A DNA stretch of 64,000 bases. Origin: Sphaerotilus uruguayifluvii. GTDB taxonomy: Bacteria > Pseudomonadota > Gammaproteobacteria > Burkholderiales > Burkholderiaceae_C. A model generated the notes under the pieces. That model saw only the letters and a list, made by a program, of their open reading frames with translations. It ran no database searches and had not been told where the DNA came from. The DNA lies in NCBI RefSeq assembly GCF_013294065.1, contig NZ_JABSNM010000003.1, forward strand, positions 33,252 through 97,251. The letters are read 5' to 3'. The translations under genes and the position numbers were made by a program. This document shows, in pieces, positions 54,301-63,100 of the stretch (positions are counted from its first letter, which is position 1; the number at the start of each line of letters is the position of its first letter).

Positions 54301-55653
54301 CAGCCCTGGCCGGCCGCCGACTCGGCGCTCGACGGCCGCCTCGAGCTGCAGGTCGCGCAGCTCGAGCACTGGGGCGGCTGGCTGCCGGCGGGCTGGCGCC
54401 TGGGCGGAAAGCTGGCCGGGCAGGCGCAGATCGGCGGGCGCGCCGGCGCGCCGACCTACGCCGGCACGCTGCAGGGCAGCGGCCTGTCGGTGCGCAACGT
54501 GCTCGAGGGCATCGACTGGCGCGATGCGCAGCTGCGCGTGCGGCTCGACGGCGAGACCGCGCGCATCGACACCTTCACCGTGCGCGCCGGCACCGGCACG
54601 CTCGACCTGCGCGGCCAGGCCGAGCTGGCCGGATCCCCCGTGCTGACGCTGCGGCTCGAGGCCGACCGCTTCGCCGCGCTGCAGCGCATCGACCGGCGCG
54701 TCGTGCTCAGCGGTGGCGCCGACCTGCGCCTGGACGCGCAGCAGACGCGGCTGCAGGGCCGGCTGAAGATCGACGAGGGCCGCTTCGACCTCAGCCAGTC
54801 CGAGGCCCCCTCGCTGGGCGACGACGTGGACGTCGACCGCGGCAGCCCGGGCCGCGGCACGCGCGCCCGCGATCCGGCGCCGGCCAGCCGGCGCACCACC
54901 GCGCTGGACCTGCGCGTCGACCTGGGCGAGCGCTTCATGCTGCGCGGCCGCGGCCTGGGCGCGCGCCTGACCGGCGAGCTCAGGGTCGGCAGCCCGGCCG
55001 GCCGCCTGGCGGTGCAGGGCGCGATCCACGCGGTCGACGGCACCTACGCGGCCTACGGCCAGAAGCTGCGCATCGAGCGCTCGGTCATCAGCTTCACCGG
55101 CGTGCCCGAGAACCCGCGTCTGGACATCGAGGCGATCCGGCCCGACCTGGAGGACGTGCGCGTCGGCGTCAGCGTCACCGGCACCGCGCAGAACCCGCGC
55201 GTTCGCCTGATCAGCGAGCCGTCGATGAGCGACACCGACCGGCTGTCGTGGCTGATCCTGGGGCGGGCCTCCGACGGCCTGGGCCGCACCGACCTGGCGC
55301 TGCTGCAGCGCGCCGCCACCGCGCTGATCGCCGGCGAGAACGACGCGCCCTCGCTGGTCGAGCGCATCGGCCTGGACCAGCTCTCGGTGCGCCAGAGCGG
55401 CGACGGCGACAGCCGCGAGACGGTGGTCACGCTGGGCAAGCAGATCAGCCAGCGCTGGTACGTCGGCTACGAACGCAGCCTGACCGCCGCCAGCGGCACC
55501 TGGCAGCTGATCTACCGCGCGGCCAGACGCTTCACGCTGCGCGCCCAGTCCGGCGCGGACAACGCGCTCGACCTGATCTGGACCTGGCAGTGGGGATCGC
55601 CTGCGCTGCTGCCGCCGGTGCGGGCGGCGTCGGGGGCGACGGCAGGAAAGTGA
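51307..55653 (+). CDS. tamB: Translocation and assembly module TamB
   Basis: A 1448-residue AsmA-like protein. A single N-terminal membrane anchor (ALLTLVLLLTAAATLLLSALGS) is followed by GSRRLLSMVPGLTVDGLRGRLAGDLDIDALEL, a long beta-rich taco-shaped region full of LRLQA-type strands, and the conserved C-terminal domain (AVDGTYAAYGQKLRIERSVISFTGVPENPRLDIEAIRP, ISEPSMSDTDRLSWLILGRAS, KQISQRWYVGYERSL). It spans the periplasm and moves phospholipids with TamA. Length is normal. The C-terminal tail is Ala-rich and ends at the edge of the foreign repeat region. Confidence 0.93.
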   Translation: MPRDDASAPSPSPDTPPAGAPALSGGGRGRRGSRWALALLTLVLLLTAAATLLLSALGSQDGSRRLLSMVPGLTVDGLRGRLAGDLDIDALELALGPGRTLRLEHLAWRGLQAGWPRGEAPSLRLASLEIGAIDLRGRSADDSPAVLPTALALPLALSVDRLHIGRLRVDAIRDRPVQDIVARIDLPAGSGARHRIDALALRWDRIGLRGRLALGAAAPLPLEAQLEIEPAHDTPVPDWRLDVGTRGPLARLALQARLVSHGQALDAEAEIRPDQRQPLSRLQAQMQAFDLAPFASGLPTTALSGRIDAQLDQRAGAATAQQLRVQADLVNHQPGRLDRQRIPVETLRLGALGDLRTADTGTLETLRIGLHDGRDPAGTVLGSGRWSIGSGAGTPLELALSATLQDLRPSRLDPRAPAMHVSGPLTLTWSQPQAASPPAAAVALPRATLLADLRGRLSGPAPGGAEVGEVRLLLQAQATAQRLELERLLASSGSARLEASGRAERSGEGRDERWRLRLQAGLAHFDPSLWWPGEAQGAWQRGPHRLDGHLDTDLTLPRPAAGVDAATLAASIDGQAHAELQPSVLAGVPLSGRLQLQRGARSSPAGSAGPLQADLALQAGAGAGSAEATELTLRGALAERGADDRWQATLRSGTLERLQPWLRLAGLDARLAGDLRGEAELQGRWPALRLQSRLDAGRLELPQRSTLRGLKLQARAGLQSAGDPLEIDLDLDRLEQPGRSLEALTLRGRGSLQEHQLNLDGRLVSAAASPADPGADAGDVAATPRRLQLRLALDGRLAEASRWLAAPDGPLNWQGRLRELDLRGADPAAPAPVMALLHLDDLPLSLQRLAEGATQLRAGPGRLALLDGRVAIDTLEARLAPQQPPRLALQARLEPLALAPVLQRLQPDLGWSGDLVLGGHLKLQSADGRTTLDGALRRESGDLSLEDRELGTGPRHLGLREIALQLQAADGLWQFSQRIDGSQLGRIDGRQSLRTRADQPWPAADSALDGRLELQVAQLEHWGGWLPAGWRLGGKLAGQAQIGGRAGAPTYAGTLQGSGLSVRNVLEGIDWRDAQLRVRLDGETARIDTFTVRAGTGTLDLRGQAELAGSPVLTLRLEADRFAALQRIDRRVVLSGGADLRLDAQQTRLQGRLKIDEGRFDLSQSEAPSLGDDVDVDRGSPGRGTRARDPAPASRRTTALDLRVDLGERFMLRGRGLGARLTGELRVGSPAGRLAVQGAIHAVDGTYAAYGQKLRIERSVISFTGVPENPRLDIEAIRPDLEDVRVGVSVTGTAQNPRVRLISEPSMSDTDRLSWLILGRASDGLGRTDLALLQRAATALIAGENDAPSLVERIGLDQLSVRQSGDGDSRETVVTLGKQISQRWYVGYERSLTAASGTWQLIYRAARRFTLRAQSGADNALDLIWTWQWGSPALLPPVRAASGATAGK

Positions 55654-55654
55654 G

Positions 55655-55675
55655 CGGGGACGGGTCTGGTCCCCG
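55655..55675 (+). terminator. Hairpin directly after tamB
   Basis: CGGGGAC (55655-55661) pairs with GTCCCCG (55669-55675) around a 7-base loop, starting two bases after the tamB stop. No T-run follows, so it may be a weak or Rho-assisted terminator. Confidence 0.5.
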
Positions 55676-56320
55676 ACAGGGAAGAATTTCCGAATGAGGG
55701 AACGACGAAAAACACCATGTTGCCCCCATCTTCGGAACCCTGTTGCCCCCAATCGGCACACCAGCGGAACACCCGCCACCCTCCCCGATCACGCCCCCTG
55801 CGGTCTGCTGCTGGCGCTGGGCACCGACCACCACAGCACCAGGAGGCAGGCCCTCGACCTCGACCAGCTCAGCACCGGCCAGGCCAGCAGCGCCAGCGCC
55901 TCGACGTGCTCGCGGCCGGGCCTGCCGGCCCCGTGGCACAGCCGCAGCGAGGCTGACGCCCAGCGCACCGCCCGGCCAGGTCAGCGCCCCTGCGGCCCGC
56001 TGCTGGCGCTGGGCACCGGCCACCACAGCACCAGGAGGCAGGCCCTCGACCTCGACCAGCCCGGCACCGGCCGGCAGCAGCGCCAGCGCCTCGACGTGCC
56101 CACGGCCGGGCCTGCCGGCCCCGTGGCGCGGCCGCAGCCAGGCTGACGCCCAGCGCAACGCCCGGCCAGGTCGGCACCTCCTGCGGTCTGCTGCTGGCGC
56201 TGGTGCCGACTGCGACCAGCCGCCCCCGGCCCGGCACCGGCCACCATGTAACCCGATTCCCTTTTTCTCGGTGGCACGGTTACGGTGCGCCGTACCTGCC
56301 GAGCGGTCTGATAAGTCGGA

Positions 56321-56353
56321 TTACTAGCGATAACTCTGGATTATCGAGAGTAA
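56321..56353. other. Imperfect 33-bp palindrome with 7-bp centre, recombination-site-like
   Basis: TTACTAGCGATAA (56321-56333) and TTATCGAGAGTAA (56341-56353) are inverted copies matching at 11 of 13 positions around the 7-bp centre CTCTGGA. This is the layout of a tyrosine-recombinase core site; a dif-like Xer site would normally have a 6- or 8-bp centre. It lies in the unique stretch inside the repeat array. Confidence 0.45.
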
Positions 56354-56582
56354 CGGTACGCGAAGTTTCCGGACACATCGCAGGGCAGGCGCTGTAACTT
56401 TTCGGACCCCTGCCGATGCTGGAAGCGCCGCGACCGGCCGGCCATGTAACCGGCAAGGGCTGTCCGACCACCGACCCCAGCACCAGGAGGCAGGCCCTCG
56501 ACCAGCCCGGCGCCGGCCAGCAGCGCCAGCGCCTCGACGCAGAAAACGCACCTTGCGAAGCCTTCCCGGCTGCTTTGGCCTC

Positions 56583-56971
56583 GGGAACAGCGGGAACACG
56601 GGAACGAAAGGCCGAAAATTGTTCGCATGGGTCCGCATGCGTCCGATCCGACGAAGGGCCATCGGGAACAACGTTGGGAACAGCCGGCAGGATCGCGGGA
56701 ACAACCGTCCTTCCACGGCTGGCGCAGGGTGTCGGCCACCGCCTGACGCACCAGGGGGCAGGCCCTCGACCTCGACCAGTCCGACACCGGCCGGCCAGCA
56801 GCGCCAGCGCCTCGACGCAGAAAACGCACCTCGCGAAGCCTTCCCGGCTGCTTTGGCATCGGGAACACGGGAACGAAAGGCCGAAAATTGTTCGCATTGG
56901 CCCGCATGCGTCCGATCCGACGAAGGGCCATCGGGAACAGCATTGGGAACAGTCGGCAGGATCGCGGGAAC
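56583..56971. other. Iteron-like GGGAAC cluster, candidate replication origin
   Basis: GGGAAC occurs 11 times: at 56583, 56592, 56600, 56664, 56676, 56697 in one repeat unit and 56861, 56869, 56933, 56945, 56966 in the next. Spacings of about 8-9, 12 and 21 bp are repeated in both units. Short iterons of this kind bind replication initiators in P4-like elements; the element's primase-helicase lies a few kb to the right. Function is inferred from arrangement only. Confidence 0.45.
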
Positions 56972-57262
56972 AACCGTCCTCCCGCTGCTGGCGCTGGGCG
57001 CCGGCCACAGCCTGCAGCACCAGGAGGCAGGCCCTCGACCTCGACCAGCTCGGCGCCGGCCGGCAGCAGCGCCAGCGCCTCGACGTGCCAGCGGCCGGGC
57101 CTGCCGGCCCCGTAGCGCAGCCGCAGCCAGGCTGACGCCCAGCGCACCGCCCGGCCAGGTCAGCGCCCCTGCGATCCGCTGCTGGCGCTGGGCGCCGGCC
57201 AGAAGCACGAAAGCCGGCACGGGGCCGGCTCAGGTGGAGGCAAGGGGCCGCAACCCCTCGGG

Positions 57263-57785
57263 TCAGGACAGCAGCGCCGCCCGGACCGTGTAGAACTTCG
57301 CCATGCCCCCGCCCGGCATGCGCCGGGTTCGCGTCATCCGGCCTGCCTCATGGATCAGGTGCCCGGCATCTCGCAGAGCCGCAGCCACGGCACCCGCATT
57401 CCAGCCCTTGCAGATGACGGAAGCGAACGTATGCGCACTTATGACGTACTCGCCCCGGGCATCGTCCATGAAGTCGGCCGCCGCCATCCGCTGCCCCGGT
57501 GTCGCTGCTGCTGCGGCCCGCAGCGCCAGCAGATCGGGCAGCGCCGGCCCGTGCTGGTGCAGCCAGTCACGCACGACGGCCACCAGGTCGGCCGGGCTCG
57601 GCTCATCGGGCTTTCCCTTCGGGGCGGGCCGATCCGGCACCAGGTGCAGCAGGTCGGGCGCGATGTCGGCCACCACCGCCCGCACGCGCCGCACATCATC
57701 GTTGATCCGTTAGGCGCCGGCCCGGCCCTACGTCATCTCATCAAAGCAGCGGTAAACCTGCACCTCGAAGGCAAGCACGATCCGT
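57263..57785 (-). pseudogene. Degenerate second copy of the KilA-N gene, C-terminal part
   Basis: Read leftwards from 57785, the sequence repeats the KilA-N gene at 58980-59594: AFEVQVYRCFDEMT, then a stop where the intact copy has Gln, another stop where it has Tyr, a deletion of about 30 codons, then RAVVADIAPDLLHLVPDRPAPKGKPDEPSPADLVAVVRDWL, nearly identical to the intact copy. It continues into a C-terminal domain the other copy lacks (AAADFMDDARGEYVISAHTFASVICKGWNAGAVAAALRDAGHLIHEAGRMTRTRR). The last 143 codons (57263-57694) are open from an ATG and could still be expressed. The tail resembles the C-terminus of the primase (KGLRPDFVAQVLKDAG). Confidence 0.75.
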
Positions 57786-57833
57786 GTCCATAGTGCGGGA
57801 CCACCAAGCAGAGACGCCGTAGTACAGGCAACA

Positions 57834-57858
57834 AAAAGCCGGCATTCCGCCGGCTTTT
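57834..57858 (-). terminator. Rho-independent terminator of the cargo operon
   Basis: AAAAGCCGGC-attcc-GCCGGCTTTT is a perfect 10-bp stem with a 5-base loop. On the minus strand it ends in a run of five T and lies 16 bp after the small gene at 57875. It is the clearest intrinsic terminator in the window. Confidence 0.88.
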
Positions 57859-57874
57859 GAGTCCGTCTGACGAC

Positions 57875-58054
57875 TCATGCGGCCTTGACGGCCTCCGGCG
57901 CCGTGTTCCACGCACGATAGCCTTCGACCAGAGATCTCAGTTGTGCCTCTGTCATCTGTGCAATCCGTTGATCAAAAACCTTGCAGAAGGCTTCGATGGC
58001 TACAGGCGACAGGGAGGTCTGTTGTTGCGTTGGGAACAGCGTAGTGACATTCAT
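57875..58054 (-). CDS. Small 59-residue protein, second gene of cargo operon
   Basis: ATG at 58054, stop TGA at 57875-57877. The product runs MNVTTLFPTQQQTSLSPVAI, then a mixed helix (EAFCKVFDQRIAQMTEAQLRSLVEGYRAWN) and ends APEAVKAA. It looks like a small soluble helical protein with one Cys. It lies 39 bp after the 180-residue gene and just before a strong terminator, so the two form a unit. No family is recognised; a small antitoxin, inhibitor or regulator of its partner are possibilities that the sequence cannot distinguish. Confidence 0.6.
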   Translation of the reverse strand: MNVTTLFPTQQQTSLSPVAIEAFCKVFDQRIAQMTEAQLRSLVEGYRAWNTAPEAVKAA

Positions 58055-58093
58055 GGTTCTGGCTTGCTGTGGTTGATGCGATTCGTCGGATGT

Positions 58094-58636
58094 TTAGCAG
58101 CGAGGACCAATGACTAGCCAGCGACCCTCAATCTTCGAGGTGTGGTGCTCGCTGAAGTCCTCGTTATCGTCTAGGTCGACGGCCAACTGCTGGAGCAATC
58201 GTAACTGGTCGTGACTTCTTCCGTATATCTTCATGATGGGTGCTTTCTGTTCGCTCATCAAGCGCATGACCCCGAAGACGGCAGCTCTGTATGCATCAAT
58301 CGCGACTCGGAGAGCGTGAACCTCTCCGCCATCAAGGCGGTTTTCCAGCTCAGGTCGCAACGTCATGCTGATGAACTTGACCCACTGAGTGCTCTTGGCA
58401 TACCCCCGGAAGATGCACTTGCATGTTGCTACGGCGACAGCACCTCCTTCAGGAGGGAACACTCCGTAAGCTACACCCTCTCCTTCTACATGTTCAGTGT
58501 GGTTCTCAAGCCACGTCATGTGTGCTTCAACGGTGCCCGGAAAGGCGTACTCCTGTTCCGCATCATCGAGCCAAGCTGCTTCAGTTGCGCGCAGTCTTGC
58601 CTTATCGAACTGAAGAAAGTCGTAGTTCACATGCAT
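58094..58636 (-). CDS. 180-residue protein of unknown function, low-GC cargo gene
   Basis: Starts MHVNYDFLQFDKARLRATEA, preceded by a CAGGGG ribosome-site-like sequence and an AT-rich leader with AAAATTTGAAAATTTC. Features are WLENHTEHVEGEGVAYGVFPPEGGAVAVATCKCIF, a central WVKFISMTLRPELENRLDGGEVHALRVAIDAYRAAVFGVM helix pair, and the ending SKIEGRWLVIGPRC. There is no signal or membrane segment. I do not recognise the family. Base composition is much less GC-rich than the surrounding element genes, and it lies between direct and inverted fragments of the KilA-N gene, so it was probably acquired separately. Confidence 0.65.
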   Translation of the reverse strand: MHVNYDFLQFDKARLRATEAAWLDDAEQEYAFPGTVEAHMTWLENHTEHVEGEGVAYGVFPPEGGAVAVATCKCIFRGYAKSTQWVKFISMTLRPELENRLDGGEVHALRVAIDAYRAAVFGVMRLMSEQKAPIMKIYGRSHDQLRLLQQLAVDLDDNEDFSEHHTSKIEGRWLVIGPRC

Positions 58637-58751
58637 CTTTTACCCCTGAAATTTTCAAATTTTCACTGAGAGAAGTGATCAATTTGATTGTGTCGTCAGA
58701 GTTCTGGCGTTCTTCGTGTGCTTCGTCACGGCGACTTGACGCGAACGGAGC

Positions 58752-58953
58752 CCGATCTGCTGATCGCTGCGGGCCGCAACAGCAACTACACCGGGGCAGC
58801 GGCTGACTTCATCGACAGCGACCGGGGCGAGTACATCATTAGCTCGCATACGTTCGGTTCCGTCATCTGACAGGGCTAGAACGCAGGTGCCTTGGCTGCG
58901 GCGCTGCGAGATGCTGGGCGCTTGGTCGATGAGGCAGGCCCGATGACGTGCAC
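58752..58953 (+). pseudogene. Inverted, decayed copy of the KilA-N C-terminal domain
   Basis: On the plus strand one reads PDLL....GAAADFIDSDRGEYIISSHTFGSVI, a stop, QG, a stop, NAGALAAALRDAGRLVDEAGPMT. This matches AAADFMDDARGEYVISAHTFASVICKGWNAGAVAAALRDAGHLIHEAGRMT of the 57263-57785 copy, in opposite orientation and with two nonsense changes. The remainder of the 58637-58979 gap has no gene. Confidence 0.78.
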
Positions 58954-58979
58954 CGCAGCACGTCGCAAACATCCTCACT

Positions 58980-59594
58980 TCAAAAAGCGGGCAACGCCGG
59001 CCCGTACTGGCGCAGCCAGTCACGCACGACGGCCACCAGGTCGGCCGGGCTCGGTTCATCGGGCTTGCCCTTCGGGGCAGGCCGATCCGGCACCAGGTGC
59101 AGCAGGTCGGGCGCGATGTCGGCCACCACCGCCCGCACAGACTCGACCCGGGCCGCGCCCTTCAGTCCCATCGCCCGCGACGGCATCGCCGCCGCCGCGA
59201 ACACCTCGCGCACGCGCCGCGCGTCATCGCTGACCCGGTAGGCGTCGGCCCGGCCCTGCGTCATCTCGTCGAAGCAGCGGTAAACCTGCACCTCGAAGGC
59301 GGGCGCGATCCATGCGGCATAGCGCAGGACCACCAGGCGGGTGCCGTAGGTGCCTTGATTCAGTCCGCCCTTGGTGCTTGATACCGATGCTCGATTTTGA
59401 GCATCGGTACGGTCAAGCTCGGCGATGAACGCCGCCACACCGTCAGCCCGAAGGAAGTTCGCGGGCTTGTCTTTTTCGGCGCCGCCCGCAGCCCGGTGCA
59501 GATCGTTCAGCGAGTAGCGCCCGCATTCGTCCTGTGCGATGTCCACGCCGACGATAGACAGCGGTTGCGGGTTCATGGTCTGGGTGTCGTTCAT
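58980..59594 (-). CDS. KilA-N domain protein
   Basis: A 204-residue protein: GRYSLNDLHRAAGGAEKDKPANFLRADGVAAFIAELD (KilA-N DNA-binding fold), GGLNQGTYGTRLVVLRYAAWIAPAFEVQVYRCFDEMTQG, then YRVSDDARRVREVFAAAAMPSRAMGLKGAARVESVRAVVADIAPDLLHLVPDR. It ends abruptly at GPALPAF, where the sister copy (57263-57785) continues with a second domain, so this copy appears C-terminally truncated by rearrangement. KilA-N proteins of phages bind DNA and may act in regulation or host takeover. Confidence 0.83.
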   Translation of the reverse strand: MNDTQTMNPQPLSIVGVDIAQDECGRYSLNDLHRAAGGAEKDKPANFLRADGVAAFIAELDRTDAQNRASVSSTKGGLNQGTYGTRLVVLRYAAWIAPAFEVQVYRCFDEMTQGRADAYRVSDDARRVREVFAAAAMPSRAMGLKGAARVESVRAVVADIAPDLLHLVPDRPAPKGKPDEPSPADLVAVVRDWLRQYGPALPAF

Positions 59595-59604
59595 GTCTTT
59601 TCCC

Positions 59605-60135
59605 TCAGTGAATGGACGGCCGGGCGTCCATGCCCGGCCCTTCTCGCAGGCATGCGGCCCGCATCAATACGATCCCGCCCGGGTCGGTCGCCGCGATGCA
59701 GGCGAGCGAGCCGCGCAGGTCAACCCGGAACACGATTCCGGCGCTGCTGGCCTCGACCGACCGGGACAGGGCCACCAGGCGCCGGGCCGGCCGCCGGCCG
59801 CTCGTGCGGGCCACGTCCACCATGTGCAGCAGCGCCAGGAGGACGGGGGGCAGCTCGGCGGCCAGGTCATCGGGCACGGGCACCGACCTGCAGCAGTCGC
59901 CGCCGTGGCCGGCCTCGACCACCTGCAGCAGCAGCGCGCACCGCTGGACCGACCCCGACAGGGTGAGCCGCAGCACTGCGCCCCCCTGCGCCACGCGCCG
60001 CAGCAGCTCGGGCGCACTGGCCGGGCTGTCCCGCTCCAGGAGCCGGCGGGCGGCATCCTCTGCCCAGATCAGCACCGACTCAGCGGCATCCGCCGCGGGC
60101 GCCAGCTCGGCAGGTGGCGTGAATGTCTCTCTCAT
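59605..60135 (-). CDS. Hypothetical protein of the element
   Basis: A 176-residue protein that overlaps the primase stop by 4 bp (ATGA), so it is translated after it. It has helices rich in Leu/Ala (ESVLIWAEDAARRLLERD, APELLRRVAQGGAVLRLTLSGSVQRCALLLQVVEAG, LAAELPPVLLALLHMVDVARTSG) and a beta-like end (AGIVFRVDLRGSLACIAATDPGGIVLM). Nothing catalytic is seen and the family is unknown. Confidence 0.68.
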   Translation of the reverse strand: MRETFTPPAELAPAADAAESVLIWAEDAARRLLERDSPASAPELLRRVAQGGAVLRLTLSGSVQRCALLLQVVEAGHGGDCCRSVPVPDDLAAELPPVLLALLHMVDVARTSGRRPARRLVALSRSVEASSAGIVFRVDLRGSLACIAATDPGGIVLMRAACLREGPGMDARPSIH

Positions 60136-63100
60136 GCTTCCAGCCCTTCCACGTCAACAGAGAAGACCGCCGGCAGGATGTGAAACACCTTGGTGGAGCC
60201 CATGCCCGGCAACCGATGGTTCCGGGTCAACCGGCCCTTTTCATGGTTCAGACACCCCGCGTCCTTCAGCACCTGCGCCACGAAGTCGGGCCGCAGGCCC
60301 TTGCACACCTCGGAGCGGAACTGCTCAGGCAGAACCAGGTATTCCAGGGACAGAGAATCGTCATCCATGCTGCGCCCGCCATCGGGGGCGCGCGCGTCGC
60401 AGTAGTCATCCGCCGTGGTCCGCTTGACCGGCTCGCCGTTGGCGTTCACCCACCGTTTGAAGCCGACCCGTAGAGCCGTGTTCGGCCGGTGATCGTCGGT
60501 CGCCCGGTGCCACCAGGTGAACAGCGCATCCCCGTTCTTTTCCAGGAAGGCGCGGACCTGCAGCAGCGCCGCGACCTTCTCGCCGCTGCCCGTGTGCCCC
60601 CGCAAGGAAAGCCACGCCTCGAAGCAGCGCCGCGCCCCGGCCATCGCCTCGCCATCGGGCCAGCCGGTCAGGCCGGCACGGGTCGCCATCTCGCCGGCTG
60701 CAGCCGCCAGGGCGAAGCGCCGGGCCACCCGCCACACCTGCGGGTGCGCGTACTGCGGCACGGCCGCGTCCTCGAACTGGCCGACCAGCTCGCCGGCCTC
60801 GCCTTCCAGGTTGTCCATCCGGTCGGCCAGGTGCTGCAGCCAGCGCCGGCCCGCGTGCCCGTGGTGCGATGCCGTGACCCGCTGCAGGGTGTCGGAGAAG
60901 TCGCGCCCGCTCTGCTGGTCGTGCAGGGCTTCCAGCATGCCGAGCCCAGCGCCAGCATCCGCGACGATCGACGGCATGCGCACCTCTTGCCCCTCGTTGA
61001 CCTTGCGCCCGGCCTCGCGCATGTAGTCGGACAGGCTCTTTTCCCCGCTGCTCAGGAACAGCAGGCGCCAGGTGCGCACACGCCGGGCCATGCCGCCCCG
61101 GGTGGCGCGGCCCTTCTCCATCTCGTTGCCGAGCATGTAGACGCACTCCCCGACGATGCGCCCGTCCGCCTGCCCGATCTCGTCAAGGATCAGCAGCAGG
61201 TCGCAGTGCTGCGCCGCGACCGACTCCAGGGCGTTGTCTGTCTGGCGCCATTGCCGCTTGAACTTGTGCGAGCCCCACACGCTCGCCGCCACAAGTAGGG
61301 CGGTCGTCTTGCCCAGGCTCGAATCACCCTGCAGGTGAAATCCGCCCGTGGGCACGCCCAGCACATGCGCGAGGGGAGCCGCGAAGGCGCAGGACAGCAC
61401 GAATGACAACCGGCTGTTGCCCACGCAGCGCCGCGCCACGGCATCGCGCCAGGTGTCGAAGTCGCCCGCCGTCGATAGCGTGTCCTCCACGCTGCTTTCC
61501 GACTGGAACACGAACTGCCGGCCCGCCCCGGTCGCTGCGATGCTGGCGCTGGGCGTGACGAACACCCGCCCGTCATGCCAGCCGGTGCGGTCGGTGCTGG
61601 TGATCCGCTCCGACGGGTTGCGGGTGTCGATGTACTGCGCCAGCAGGGACCGGGCGCCACGGGTCACGCTGGTTCGCAAGCCCATGTCACGCAGCCGAGC
61701 GAACCATTCAGCGCCATCGCTCGCCAGCAGCGCCGCAGGAATCGCCCACGCCTTCGGGCGGTCGTCCCGGTCGGTGAACTCAGCCAGGAAGCCCCAGCCG
61801 TTGCCGTCCGTGGCGCGGCTGATCGCCGTCACCTGCAGAGGGGACGACAACCAGATCGGCTTCTTCGGGTTGCCCTCGGCGTCTTTCGGCAGGTACCACA
61901 CGCCCCGGTCATCGAGCCGGAAACCGTCGTCCGTGGCGCTGCTGGCGCTGTCGCCGTCACCCGATCCGCTGCGGCCCTTGCCGGCCCCTTTGCCGGCCTT
62001 GCCCCGGGGCTTGGCGGGCCTGCTGGCGCTGCTGGCGGGCTCATCCTCGGGCGGGGGCTCGGGGCGCTGATCGTCGCCGCTCGGGGCCGGGTCATCGCTC
62101 CAGGGGGGCGAGGCATCGGCCGGCGCATCGTCGGGGGTGTCGGCCAGCTCGGCGGCATCGGCCTGCAGCAGCTCGGCGACCGCCGCGCCGACCTGATCGA
62201 CCACCGCAGCCAGGCCGGCCGACTGGTGCAGGTCGTTGAAGTCGGACCCGCCATCCGGCAGGCCCTCGGGCAAGACAACACGGGCCAGGGCGCCGGCCGC
62301 CCGGATCTCACGGGCTGCAGCGGCTGCGGACTTGCGGCCCGGGTTGCCCTTGCCGCGGGCCTCGGTCGGCTTGTCGTCATCGCCGCAGATCAGCAGCCGC
62401 GCCGCAGGGAATCGCCCGTTCAGCGCCCCCACGACGTGCCGCAGGTTGCCACCATCGAAGGCCACGGCCACCGGGTGCCCCGTGGCTTGGTGCAGGCTCG
62501 CCCCGGTGGCGTAGCCCTCGCAGACCAGCACCAGGGACACGGCCAGGGGGTCGGCATCGGCCGGCAGGCCGACCAGGTGGAACAAGCCGGTCTTGCGGGA
62601 TCGCACCTTGTCGCGCCCGCCCTTGCGCGGGGGCGGGCCGTAGAGCTTGCAGCCGATCACCTCGCCGGATTCCTTGTCCACCAGGTCGGCCGGCAGAAGG
62701 CGCTGAAGGCTCCACAGCTTGCCGGCAGCGTCCCGCATGGGCACCAGCGCCGTGCCGTCGTGCAGGTAGCGCAGGCCCAGCCCCTGCACGCCCTTGCGCT
62801 GCAGGTAGGGCACGCCCTCGGCTGCGGGTGTCTCGCTGGCCTTCTCCCACAGTTCGGCGCAGCGCCGGGCCGCTTCCTCGTGTTCGGCCAGCAGCGCCGC
62901 CGCTTCCTCGACTTCCAGGCGCTCGCGCTCGGCACGCTGCGCCGCGATCTCGTCGGCGCTCGGCGCCGGCCGGCCGGCCCGCTGCGGCTGCCCGTCACGC
63001 TCGGCACGCGGGAACCTGAAGCCGTGCTGCTTGGCGATGTGGAACAGGGTTGACACCTTGACCTTGCCGCCAGGCTTGCAGGCGCTGCGCCAGGTCGCGG

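Larger units (their letters stand above)
55797..57200. repeat. Tandem-repeat array of two interleaved unit types
   Basis: Unit A (about 190 bp, around CACCAGGAGGCAGGCCCTCG and GCCAGCGCCTCGACGTG) occurs at about 55797-55988, 55989-56175, truncated at 56178-56230, and again at 56986-57175. Unit B (about 250-270 bp) shares the core but continues into GCAGAAAACGCACCT and GGGAAC-rich sequence, at about 56476-56740 and 56752-56985. The open frames on both strands are simple translations of these repeats and look non-coding. Between the A and B blocks, 56246-56470 is a less GC-rich unique stretch holding a palindrome. No gene is supported in 55654-57262. Confidence 0.85.

Noticed and set aside
56321..56353. 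Calling the palindrome a chromosomal dif site
   Set aside because: The centre is 7 bp and the arms match the dif consensus only in the CG.TAA/TTA portions; a generic recombinase core is the safer description.
55797..57250. Many open frames of 75-300 codons on both strands in the repeat array
   Set aside because: They are translations of the same tandem repeats in several frames at once, with low-complexity Arg/Ala/Gly/Pro products and no ribosome sites or family resemblance.
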